This document shows, piece after piece, positions 1-6,157 of a DNA stretch of 10,911 bases. Source of the DNA: an uncultured Bacteroidales bacterium (GTDB lineage Bacteria; Bacteroidota; Bacteroidia; Bacteroidales; Paludibacteraceae). A program made the translations under genes and the position numbers. The DNA lies in the NCBI GenBank assembly GCA_903929065.1, contig CAIYTJ010000624.1, forward strand, positions 1 to 10,911, read 5' to 3'. Numbering within the stretch: position 1 is the first letter of the stretch; each line of letters begins with the position of its first letter. The notes beneath the pieces were generated by a model that was not told the origin of the DNA, did no database searches, and saw nothing but the letters and a program-made list of their open reading frames with translations.

Positions 1-263
1 GAGTTTTAAATTCGGTACAAAGATAAAACAAATATTTAGTTTATCTTTTATAATGATATACCTTTAACATTATTTACGTTAATACATTTTTAAATAAACT
101 TATAGCGTTGATATAGTGATGTATATGTAATTTTACTAGCTCGAATAAATTTATATATTTTGAAAATAACATATATTTCGACCACTATGTTTATCACACA
201 TATCAACCAAAACGTCATTTACTCATCCAATAAACCCCCTTGACGAGTCTAATTTCACATAGT

Positions 264-300
264 TTCTTTATTCTCAACTTCCTGTCACCTGTCAGGAAGT
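264..300. repeat. Hairpin repeat element, copy 1
   Basis: This 37-bp sequence occurs again at 629-665 with one mismatch (C273 versus T638). Its 3' part forms a perfect 8-bp stem, 277-284 (acttcctg) with 293-300 (caggaagt), around an 8-nt loop. The loop region also contains the direct repeat CCTGTCA twice. No T-run follows, so it is unlike a plain terminator. It resembles a REP-like intergenic palindrome, but no family is recognised. Confidence 0.75.
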
Positions 301-410
301 GAAGATTCAGTTCGGGTCAGTTCAGTTATTTATTTCTACTATTAACGTTTGTCACTCTTGGGATTTTAACTTGTGCTTACAAGCAGGAATCTTTTATTGT
401 TGTATATCGC

Positions 411-447
411 AATCGCCTTCTTGAATAAATATCAGGAAGGCGATTTT
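411..447 (+). terminator. Terminator-like hairpin with no gene upstream
   Basis: Bases 411-424 pair with 432-445 over 14 positions (one G-T wobble at 421/435) around a 7-nt loop. The stem is anchored by the GC-rich complements atcgcc and ggcgat. A short T-run (444-447) ends it on the + strand. The A-rich tract needed for termination on the other strand is missing, so + strand transcription is implied. No gene lies upstream within the window, so it may end a small RNA or a transcript coming from the left. Confidence 0.5.
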
Positions 448-580
448 CATAAATATATCATTAAAAGCAGCGGTCGTTGACAGCAACTTATATTAAAATT
501 GTATTTGACTTCATCCGGGTTAATCTGTGAGAGTTTTTCCTCTTGAATAGTTAATTCCATTGACCGTTGTATTTAATCTT

Positions 581-616
581 CACCAGCATCATTAAAATCA
601 ATACTGGTGGGTTTTT
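581..616 (+). terminator. Weak terminator-like hairpin
   Basis: The arms caccag (581-586) and ctggtg (604-609) form a 6-bp stem around a 17-nt loop that allows two further A-T pairs after a mismatch. A GGTTTTT-type tail follows at 610-616 on the + strand. The stem is short, so termination is possible but uncertain. Confidence 0.35.
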
Positions 617-628
617 ATAATCCAGGTC

Positions 629-668
629 TTCTTTATTTTCAACTTCCTGTCACCTGTCAGGAAGTTGA
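629..668. repeat. Hairpin repeat element, copy 2
   Basis: Second copy of the element at 264-300, matching 36 of 37 bases. The stem is longer here: 639-649 pairs with 658-668 (11 bp) around the same 8-nt loop (tcacctgt). The added stem bases outside the shared core are complementary to each other, which suggests the folded structure matters and not only the sequence. It lies about 190 bp upstream of the DUF6291 gene. Confidence 0.75.
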
Positions 669-763
669 GGTCCATTTGGTTTGGGTTTAAATTGCTGTTT
701 ATGAGCATATATTCTTTTGAGATTTTGAATTATGAAATATTTTTCATATATTTTATTCATTGA

Positions 764-823
764 CTCACGACACAAAAATTTCTAAAGAATTAAATATCCC
801 TTTCGTTGAAGTGAAGTCGTGAG
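764..823. promoter_or_regulatory. Spaced inverted repeat before the DUF6291 gene
   Basis: The arms ctcacgac (764-771) and gtcgtgag (816-823) are perfect 8-bp complements separated by 44 bp. They sit 33 bp upstream of the start codon at 856. They could be an operator for a dimeric repressor or the base of a leader RNA structure. No clear Bacteroides -7 box (TAnnTTTG) was found nearby, so the promoter of the gene is not located. Confidence 0.35.
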
Positions 824-855
824 CACTGAAATGATTGGGGTGATTTTATAATACA

Positions 856-1650
856 ATGAATACACGATTTTTATTTTATCTGGACTGGAGAGAACAGATG
901 AACATGATGACCGATGAACAGGTCAGACGATTTATTAATAACCTTTGTAAGTTTACTGAAGGTATTGAACCGGATTTACCTACTGATATTGAGAAAGCAC
1001 TTTGGATTGGTGTTTTACCTTCGTTGAAAATCAATGAAAAGAAGTACGAACAAAAGCTTGAACGTAATAGAGAAAATGGAAGATTGGGTGGTGCTCCTCT
1101 GGGGAATCAGAATGCCATTAAAACAAAAACAACCCAAAACAACCCAAACAACCTGATAAGTGATAATAGAGAAGAGATAAATGATAATAGTAAAATGATA
1201 AGTGATAATTGTAAAGAGATAACTGATAACAGAGAAGTGACAAGTGATAATAGTAAAATGTTAACTGATAATAGTAAAGAGATAAGTGATAACAGAGAAA
1301 TGATAACTGGAAATAGTGAACTGGCAAAAGATAATACAGATAATACTGGATCAGTTATACTGGAGGAAATTGAATCGTTGAAAACCCAAAATTATGAAAA
1401 TTCAAAACAAGTATATGCTGCTAAAATGAAAATCATTAATGCTTGCAAACAAGGAGAATATATTTTTGGACTGGTATGCAAAAAAGATTTTGAAAATATT
1501 AAAATTAATCTAACCCCGGAAGAATTAATCCGGATTCAACCACTCATTGATGTGTATTTGCTAGCTAAAGAATCTTCTTATCAAATTAATCAAGATTTAG
1601 TACGGAAGCAAAATGAAGTTGAAGGGCTCTCAACCGAAGGAATTGAATAA
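856..1650 (+). CDS. DUF6291-family protein with heptad-repeat middle
   Basis: A 264-residue protein. Residues 1-80 match, from memory, the DUF6291 pattern seen in phage and mobile-element proteins near replication genes: an N-terminal FLFYLDW-like strand, a helix starting MTDEQVRRFI, an aromatic ALWIGVLPSL helix, then the basic KKYEQKLERNRENGRLGG segment followed by a proline/asparagine-rich linker. The biochemical role of this family is not established; a link to replication initiation is inferred from family context only. Residues 101-163 are nine heptads (see the repeat entry). Residues 175-264 are a charged, mostly helical tail with no recognised motif. The ATG at 856 is the first in the frame and keeps the whole conserved N-terminus; no Shine-Dalgarno site is visible, as is usual in Bacteroidota. 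There is no signal peptide or membrane segment, so it is probably cytoplasmic. No other phage gene is in the window. The last 8 codons lie inside the first copy of a tandem duplication, so the C-terminus may be a recent replacement. Confidence 0.85.
   Translation: MNTRFLFYLDWREQMNMMTDEQVRRFINNLCKFTEGIEPDLPTDIEKALWIGVLPSLKINEKKYEQKLERNRENGRLGGAPLGNQNAIKTKTTQNNPNNLISDNREEINDNSKMISDNCKEITDNREVTSDNSKMLTDNSKEISDNREMITGNSELAKDNTDNTGSVILEEIESLKTQNYENSKQVYAAKMKIINACKQGEYIFGLVCKKDFENIKINLTPEELIRIQPLIDVYLLAKESSYQINQDLVRKQNEVEGLSTEGIE
1156..1344 (+). repeat. Nine in-frame 21-bp (heptad) repeats
   Basis: Codons 101-163 of the DUF6291 gene are nine consecutive units of 7 residues with consensus I-(S/T)-D-N-(R/S)-(E/K)-(E/M). 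Examples are ISDNREE, INDNSKM and ITDNREV; the last two units are decayed (ITGNSEL, AKDNTDN). The spacing puts I, L or T at one core position and N at the other, with no indel over 189 bp. The DNA units are similar but not identical, which fits expansion by slippage or unequal recombination followed by drift. The open frame on the opposite strand here is only a by-product of the repeat. Confidence 0.85.
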
Positions 1651-1809
1651 ATCTGAGTTCAATTCTAGAACCAGGATACTGGACCATTCCCTGCTATTCA
1701 ATTTTGTTAAATACCTTCATTCTGGGACACTTTCTTTATCAAATAATATAATCCGTTCAACCAGAGGAAATAATTCAACCAGCAAACCCGGATTCGTTTA
1801 AATTTAAAC
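1628..1809. repeat. Tandem duplication, copy A
   Basis: This copy aligns without gaps to 1844-2025 (offset exactly 216 bp). Over the 57 codons 1628-1798 I count about 25 differences in 171 bases, so roughly 85% identity; the 3' half (1727-1809) is the better conserved. It begins inside the last codons of the DUF6291 gene. An 8-bp inverted repeat (1640-1647 with 1658-1665) brackets that gene's stop codon and is absent from copy B. The copy ends in the perfect palindrome gtttaaatttaaac (1796-1809). A short frame (1613-1801) is open through it, but its first codons overlap the DUF6291 gene and it has no recognisable domain. Confidence 0.85.
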
Positions 1810-1843
1810 AAGTGGAATGAATTTGAATTTATTGAATGAAAAC

Positions 1844-2025
1844 TTTCAACTGAAGGAACTGAGTAGATCTGTTTTCACTTCCGGAACCAGAATACTAGGC
1901 CATTCCCAGCTATTCAATTTAGTAAAATATTTCAATTCTGGGACACTTTCCTTATCAAACAATATAATCCGTTCAACCGGAGGTAATAATTCAACCAGCA
2001 AACCCAGATTCGTTTAAATTTAAAC
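1844..2025. repeat. Tandem duplication, copy B
   Basis: Second copy of the unit at 1628-1809, again ending in the palindrome gtttaaatttaaac (2012-2025). A frame in the same phase as in copy A is open from an ATG at 1817 to the TAA at 2015-2017 (66 residues). Comparing the two copies codon by codon, about 14 changes alter the residue and 9 are silent, with 6, 8 and 11 changes at codon positions 1, 2 and 3. That shows little purifying selection, so I do not call these frames genes. Sequence similarity to copy A is lost upstream of about 1844. Confidence 0.85.
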
Positions 2026-2097
2026 AAACTTTTAAGGAGCAACTTACAAGAACAGACATTCGGGTTCAATTGGAGATTGAAAATATGCTGGATAAAA

Positions 2098-2133
2098 AAA
2101 AGGATGTTTGACTTTTACATCAAACATCCTTTT
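2098..2133. terminator. Strong bidirectional terminator between convergent units
   Basis: A perfect 14-bp stem, 2098-2111 with 2120-2133, around the 8-nt loop cttttaca. On the minus strand the stem is followed by the complement of the A-run at 2094-2100, giving a T-tract of seven or more. This ends the unit made of the T9SS protein and the small peptide. On the + strand the tail (2131-2142) is T/C-rich and may also stop transcription coming from the DUF6291 side. It sits exactly between the two convergent groups. Confidence 0.9.
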
Positions 2134-2188
2134 CCTTCCTTTAAAAAACTAATTTATAATAGAGTGATAGTTAAGTTACTACTTTTAT

Positions 2189-2365
2189 TTACCCCAGATT
2201 CGTTTTAAACGGATCATTATTAAAGTATTCCGGAACATTATTATTCATAACTTCATTAGGTCCGGGAGCCGGATTCGATTCCAATGCCAACGAGATTTCA
2301 TTGTCAAGTTCTACACGCATTATTTCTGGCTGAGAATAGTCTCGTTTATCAATTATTGTTTTCAT
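2189..2365 (-). CDS. 58-residue peptide downstream of the T9SS protein
   Basis: A small gene beginning ATG at 2365 and ending TAA at 2189. The peptide starts MKTIIDKRDYSQPEIMRVEL, continues with the acidic motif DNEISLALES, then a proline/glycine-rich NPAPGPNEVM stretch and ends with EYFNNDPFKTNLG. From memory this start-motif-end pattern recurs in short unnamed Bacteroidales proteins encoded beside large secreted proteins; the function is unknown to me. There is no signal peptide or membrane segment. An A-rich AAAAAAGAAAG sequence lies just before the start. It follows the 1166-residue gene by 18 bp, on the same strand, with the shared terminator at 2098-2133 behind it, so the two are very likely cotranscribed. 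The protein-like composition and family resemblance make a chance frame unlikely. Confidence 0.82.
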   Translation of the reverse strand: MKTIIDKRDYSQPEIMRVELDNEISLALESNPAPGPNEVMNNNVPEYFNNDPFKTNLG

Positions 2366-2383
2366 ATCTTTCTTTTTTAATAG

Positions 2384-5300
2384 TTAATTGATAATTACTT
2401 TCTTTGTTGTGTTATTCACTTTCAGCATATAAACTCCTGGGTTAAATTTCCCGGTAATTTGAGTACTTGTACTGGTCAATGGTTGACTCAGCAGTTTTTG
2501 ACCAATTTCATTATAAACCGAAAGCGTTGAACCAACCTGAATTTTATCATTACAAATTACTGTTAGCTGTTGAGGGGCATTATTGTAAACGATCAGGCTA
2601 TTATCCTGTGGAGTTTCAACATTGCTAACAGCTCCTGACGAACGGAAAATGACACTAAAGCGGTCGGAACTGCTTTGCAGCGGACTAAATTGATAAGTCG
2701 AAATACCATCAGTCAGATCGGTTTCTGTGCTGGTTACATTATCCTTTAGAATTACTTTCACACCTGCAGGAAGATTGCTGATCTGGTTGGCAGTAAGACT
2801 AAATGAACTGGCATTGCCGGCTAAAAATCCCAACCCAATGGGAGTATCCAATGGAAGAGTATTCATAGCATTGATAACCAGTTGTTCTGTACCAACGGTT
2901 GTATAAATTTCTGGTATGGCAACATTATTATTGCTCATTTTAGGAGCATCATAGGTATCCATCCCATTGGAAGCATTTCCACTGACATAGAGTACAGCTT
3001 CGTCGGTATTCGTTCCATTGCTTACCTGCAAACGAACCAAGGTCTTAGCTGTGTTGTTTTTCGCTGTTGGTGATTTTAATAATAAATCGCTTGCAGGAGC
3101 ATGAGTACGCATGGCATTGGTCAAAGCCAGGGTTCCGCCACCGGCATTGGCTCTGACCCAGAAAGCTTGCATAGGTGGAATTTTGGAGCTTGCACCGTTT
3201 GGTGCGCTCACCCCATCACCATTCACTGTCCAGAAACTATATACTCCGGCAGATTTTGTTCTATACCACATGGTGGTTGTACGCATAAGTGCTAAATTAC
3301 CGGAATTGGCAGTTACTAAGCTCCAATCGAGATAGGATGGATAGGGATTTCCAATTAAATTGAATCCGGCATAGTTTGCTGTTCCGGTTCTGCTGCTAAG
3401 TGCAATATTTTGATTTCCATTGTTCAAGGTACCTGTGAATGAAATATCATTTCCGCTAACGGGAACTACCTGATAGCCTTTTTGGGCAAGCATTGTTGTT
3501 GCAGTTACCCAGTTATCGGTTGCGGCACCGGTATTTATCGTTTCATCGAAATATTTAATAATAGTCAATGCCGGTGTTGGTGTGGCAGAAGCAACGGGCG
3601 GCGTAATATACCAGGTTCTCAAAGCACTGGCAGCTTGCAAGGATTGATTCACTGTGCTTGTGCCGGTTACGTTTAAACCACCGTTAGTATTTTGATCAAC
3701 AAATGTACCTGTACCGAGCGTAGGATCACTTAAAAGGTTTAGCGAGCCTAATGTTAGAGCTGCACCAGTTAAGGTCAGTTTTGCTCCTGCATTTACGGTT
3801 ATAGCATGAACGGTGGTGCTTGTGTTATCTACTGTAAGTAATGCTCCGCTGTTTACGGTAATATCAGTACCGGGTAATAAAGCTGAATTACCGATAGTTG
3901 TTCCCGGTGAATTTATGGTTTGCGAAATAGCGGTAATATTGGCAGTTAAACCAGTTGGGACAGTGCCGGTATAAGTGTAATTAGCTGCCTGAGCACCCCC
4001 TAAAGTAGAAGTGGCGGTAACAGCTTTGGCAGTACCCACATTGGCATCGGCGAATGTACCGGTCAATGTTACTGCATCCGAACCTACTTTTCCGGTAAAA
4101 GTACCTGAAATCGAAGCTGTATTTGTTCCGTCATACACTTTATTTGCTGTTGGTGATGACAGTGCCGTTAAGGATTTTGTACTGACTGTTAACGACTGAC
4201 TCGCCTGAGTTGCAGCTGAGAAAGAACCACCGGCAGCCTGATCGGCTCGTAAATTACAGCTTCCGGGCTTCAAAATAGTTACAGTTGAACCTGAAACAGA
4301 TGCCACGGTAGCATCAGAGCTTGAGAAAGTTACTGCATTACCGGATGGACCACCCGAAGCAGCCAGCGAAAATGTGGCATCTCCATAGGTATTAGTTGGA
4401 TTAAATGGACTAAATGTGATAGCCTGAGTGGTTACGATTTCATAAGCACCTACTGAAGGATTTGCAGAAATAAAAGCTAAACCCGCTTTATCAGTCGATA
4501 TTCCAGTGGTACCTGTAGCTGCTCCTACGTGATATAAATACGAAGTACTTGCAGTGATTCTCCAGTCGGCTTGTTTAATGTATGTTGAGTCGCTTGTTGC
4601 AAGAGCTGAACCAATAAAATTGGCACTTGCTTTTATCGGTGGATTTTTGAATAAAGGAGAGTTGGCTCCCGTATTGGATTGGCTCAGAGTAGTTACGTTA
4701 TATGAACCCCAACCTGAGGTCCAAGTTCCACCATTTCCTAAATCTAAATAATTATTATCAAACACAGTGCTCGCATTTTGAGTTCCTTGTGATTGTATAC
4801 TTCTATTACTACTTCCATTATTTTGATTATTATTCCAGAATACATTATTATATACTTTATGATACACACCAGTTCCTGAAGAAGTAACAAAATAGCAGCC
4901 AACGGACATATTGGTTGTTGTATTATTGGCAAATAAGCAATTCATCATTGCATCAGTTGAATTGCTAGAAGAAAAACTCAAGCCGCCAACAATTGATGCA
5001 CTTGTTGCTGTCAGGTAACTCCCGTTACCAGTATAGCTGGCAGTATTATTGTGTACAATACAATCACTAAACGTAACCGTAGCCGAGCCAGATATTGTAG
5101 TCTGTGTTACATTGAGAATCATTCCTCTGATATTGGCCGGAGCTGCAGCTAGAGTGCTGTTAGTTATACTGGCATTATTGTTTCTAAAAATACAACCACT
5201 GACCTTTGCACTGATTGTTCCCGAACTGGGAAAGTTAATATCCAATATAGGTACCATCTTAATATCGGTAGTATTCCCATACGTAATTGTTACATTATTC

Positions 5301-5884
5301 TTTTCTACTAAATTATTTTGGAATGTTCCCAGTACTTTTAATACACAGCCGCCATTATGGTTTGTATATGCAGAATAGGTCAAATTAGATCCATAAAATA
5401 CACAATTTTGAACTGTCTGACCAGAGGGTGATATTAAAGTTGTCATGGCAGTACTTCCACTGACTGTACCTTTGTGTGTTATTGTGAAACCATCCAATAT
5501 CGCAGCAGAACCATTAATAGCCGTAGCGTTATTAGTTGATGTAAAGGTAGTCGGATATTTAAATTCCCAGGACTCAATAATGCCGTTTCCATCATTATCG
5601 TTCAATGGGCGTTGGTTCGGAGAGCTTTCCCACCCCTGAAAACTGCCGTAATAGTTGTTAATGGTCATATTCCAGGCACCCGACTGAGAAAAAGACCCTT
5701 TGATATAAATGTTGTTGTTAGTGCCGAAACCTTCAGCCGTTCCAATTGTTTTAACGGCAGTAGCCCATGTGAGCCCATCTCTTCCTGTATCATTTCCATT
5801 TACGGCATCGACATAATAAGTAGCCGCATTAGCAGTCACTGCAAAAAGTGCAGTACAAAGCATAAATGTAATTAGTTTTTTCAT
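2384..5884 (-). CDS. Large secreted beta-helix/YDG protein with T9SS sorting domain
   Basis: A 1166-residue protein for the cell surface or medium. Residues 1-20 are a Sec signal peptide (MKKLITFMLCTALFAVTANA, cleavage after ANA). Residues 21 to about 483 read as a pectate-lyase-like right-handed beta-helix: it opens with YYVDAVNGND and DGLTW, has many N-rich turns (CVFYGSN, CIFRNNN, CIVHNN, CLFANN) and closes with PSVGAYE. Residues about 488-568 are an Ig/MBG-like module (ITFSPFNPTNTYGD...). Residues about 571-652 are a YDG domain (NKVYDGTNTASISGTF, ANYTYTG). Residues about 653-1080 are a T/G/N-rich region that includes the FNLIGNPYPSYLDW motif common in T9SS cargo. Residues about 1093-1166 are a type A T9SS sorting domain (LSVYNEIGQKL, FNPGVYMLKV, KKVIIN end). 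This domain normally directs export through the outer membrane and attachment to A-LPS. No catalytic residues are assigned; it may be an adhesin or a glycan-binding or glycan-degrading protein. The ATG is the only start that gives the signal peptide. Confidence 0.9.
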   Translation of the reverse strand: MKKLITFMLCTALFAVTANAATYYVDAVNGNDTGRDGLTWATAVKTIGTAEGFGTNNNIYIKGSFSQSGAWNMTINNYYGSFQGWESSPNQRPLNDNDGNGIIESWEFKYPTTFTSTNNATAINGSAAILDGFTITHKGTVSGSTAMTTLISPSGQTVQNCVFYGSNLTYSAYTNHNGGCVLKVLGTFQNNLVEKNNVTITYGNTTDIKMVPILDINFPSSGTISAKVSGCIFRNNNASITNSTLAAAPANIRGMILNVTQTTISGSATVTFSDCIVHNNTASYTGNGSYLTATSASIVGGLSFSSSNSTDAMMNCLFANNTTTNMSVGCYFVTSSGTGVYHKVYNNVFWNNNQNNGSSNRSIQSQGTQNASTVFDNNYLDLGNGGTWTSGWGSYNVTTLSQSNTGANSPLFKNPPIKASANFIGSALATSDSTYIKQADWRITASTSYLYHVGAATGTTGISTDKAGLAFISANPSVGAYEIVTTQAITFSPFNPTNTYGDATFSLAASGGPSGNAVTFSSSDATVASVSGSTVTILKPGSCNLRADQAAGGSFSAATQASQSLTVSTKSLTALSSPTANKVYDGTNTASISGTFTGKVGSDAVTLTGTFADANVGTAKAVTATSTLGGAQAANYTYTGTVPTGLTANITAISQTINSPGTTIGNSALLPGTDITVNSGALLTVDNTSTTVHAITVNAGAKLTLTGAALTLGSLNLLSDPTLGTGTFVDQNTNGGLNVTGTSTVNQSLQAASALRTWYITPPVASATPTPALTIIKYFDETINTGAATDNWVTATTMLAQKGYQVVPVSGNDISFTGTLNNGNQNIALSSRTGTANYAGFNLIGNPYPSYLDWSLVTANSGNLALMRTTTMWYRTKSAGVYSFWTVNGDGVSAPNGASSKIPPMQAFWVRANAGGGTLALTNAMRTHAPASDLLLKSPTAKNNTAKTLVRLQVSNGTNTDEAVLYVSGNASNGMDTYDAPKMSNNNVAIPEIYTTVGTEQLVINAMNTLPLDTPIGLGFLAGNASSFSLTANQISNLPAGVKVILKDNVTSTETDLTDGISTYQFSPLQSSSDRFSVIFRSSGAVSNVETPQDNSLIVYNNAPQQLTVICNDKIQVGSTLSVYNEIGQKLLSQPLTSTSTQITGKFNPGVYMLKVNNTTKKVIIN

Positions 5885-5954
5885 AAGAAGTTAGTTTTGA
5901 TAATAACTTATTTAGTTTTGATTTAATCGAATTCATTTTATCCGAATTACAATG

Positions 5955-5962
5955 CAAAACTA
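5955..5962 (-). promoter_or_regulatory. Bacteroides-type -7 box for the T9SS protein gene
   Basis: Read on the minus strand, this is TAGTTTTG, an exact match to the Bacteroides -7 consensus TAnnTTTG. It is 70 bp upstream of the start codon at 5884, leaving a leader of about 60 nt. A -33 TTTG-type element at the usual spacing is not clear, which would fit a promoter that depends on an activator bound at the repeats immediately upstream. The terminator at 6089-6124 isolates this promoter from the SusC/SusD operon. Confidence 0.55.
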
Positions 5963-6022
5963 CTTTCTATCATTAAAATGAACTTTCTCTGATGTTGAAA
6001 AAACTTTCAATCATGTTGAATA
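5962..6022 (-). promoter_or_regulatory. Three direct repeats upstream of the -7 box
   Basis: On the + strand three similar units begin at 5962, 5982 and 6003 with ACTTTC followed by (A/T/C)T(C/G)AT: ACTTTCTATCATTAAAATGA, ACTTTCTCTGATGTTGAAAA and ACTTTCAATCATGTTGAATA. The spacing is 20 and 21 bp, two turns of the helix, so a protein bound to each unit would lie on the same DNA face. On the minus strand each unit ends in GAAAGT, and the last joins directly onto the -7 box. This is the layout expected for tandem activator or repressor sites; the regulator is unknown. Confidence 0.55.
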
Positions 6023-6088
6023 TTGCACTGAATTGAGTAAAAAACAGGCATTTTTGCCAATTGATTCCAGGAGTTCAATATCCAATAA

Positions 6089-6124
6089 AAAAAATACTGC
6101 TACGATAAGGAAGCAGTATTTTTT
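6089..6124. terminator. Terminator after the SusC-SusD-FISUMP operon
   Basis: A perfect 13-bp stem, 6089-6101 with 6112-6124, around a 10-nt loop; the inner part is tactgct with agcagta. The A-run at 6087-6094 gives a long T-tract on the minus strand, right after the FISUMP stop codon (6158). The + strand side also ends in a T-run, so it may act in both directions. Confidence 0.85.
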
Positions 6125-6157
6125 ATAACAACAATTTAAATTTATCAAGCTGTTAGC

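Larger units (their letters stand above)
1..855. other. Gene-free AT-rich region with several hairpins
   Basis: No open frame here has a convincing start, length or protein-like composition on either strand. The stretch is very AT-rich, especially bases 1-200. It contains a low-GC inverted repeat at 19-48 (9-bp arms, 12-nt loop, which could be the terminator of a gene lying to the left), two near-identical hairpin elements (264-300 and 629-668), two terminator-like hairpins (411-447 and 581-616), and a spaced inverted repeat just before the DUF6291 gene (764-771 with 816-823). It could hold untranslated leaders or a small RNA, but this is inference from structure only. Confidence 0.6.

Noticed and set aside
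1..855. CRISPR array or tRNA in the repeat-bearing leader
   Set aside because: Only two copies of the repeat, 365 bp apart, with no regular spacers; no cloverleaf-like sequence with TTCGANNC and matching acceptor arms was found.
1118..1327. Minus-strand open frame rich in Tyr, His and Leu
   Set aside because: It is the antisense shadow of the heptad repeats in the DUF6291 gene and has no protein-like features of its own.
1613..2017. Two short + strand frames in the tandem duplication (1613-1801 and 1817-2017) as paired genes
   Set aside because: The first overlaps the DUF6291 gene, neither has a recognisable domain, and replacing changes are about as frequent as expected without selection. 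Kept as repeats only.
3101..5875. Many + strand frames within the 1166-residue gene
   Set aside because: They lie opposite a well-supported secreted protein and lack start signals or domains.
6041..6058. Small hairpin ggca/tgcc with T-run on the minus strand
   Set aside because: Only a 4-bp stem, and it stands just after a much stronger terminator; likely chance in AT-rich DNA.
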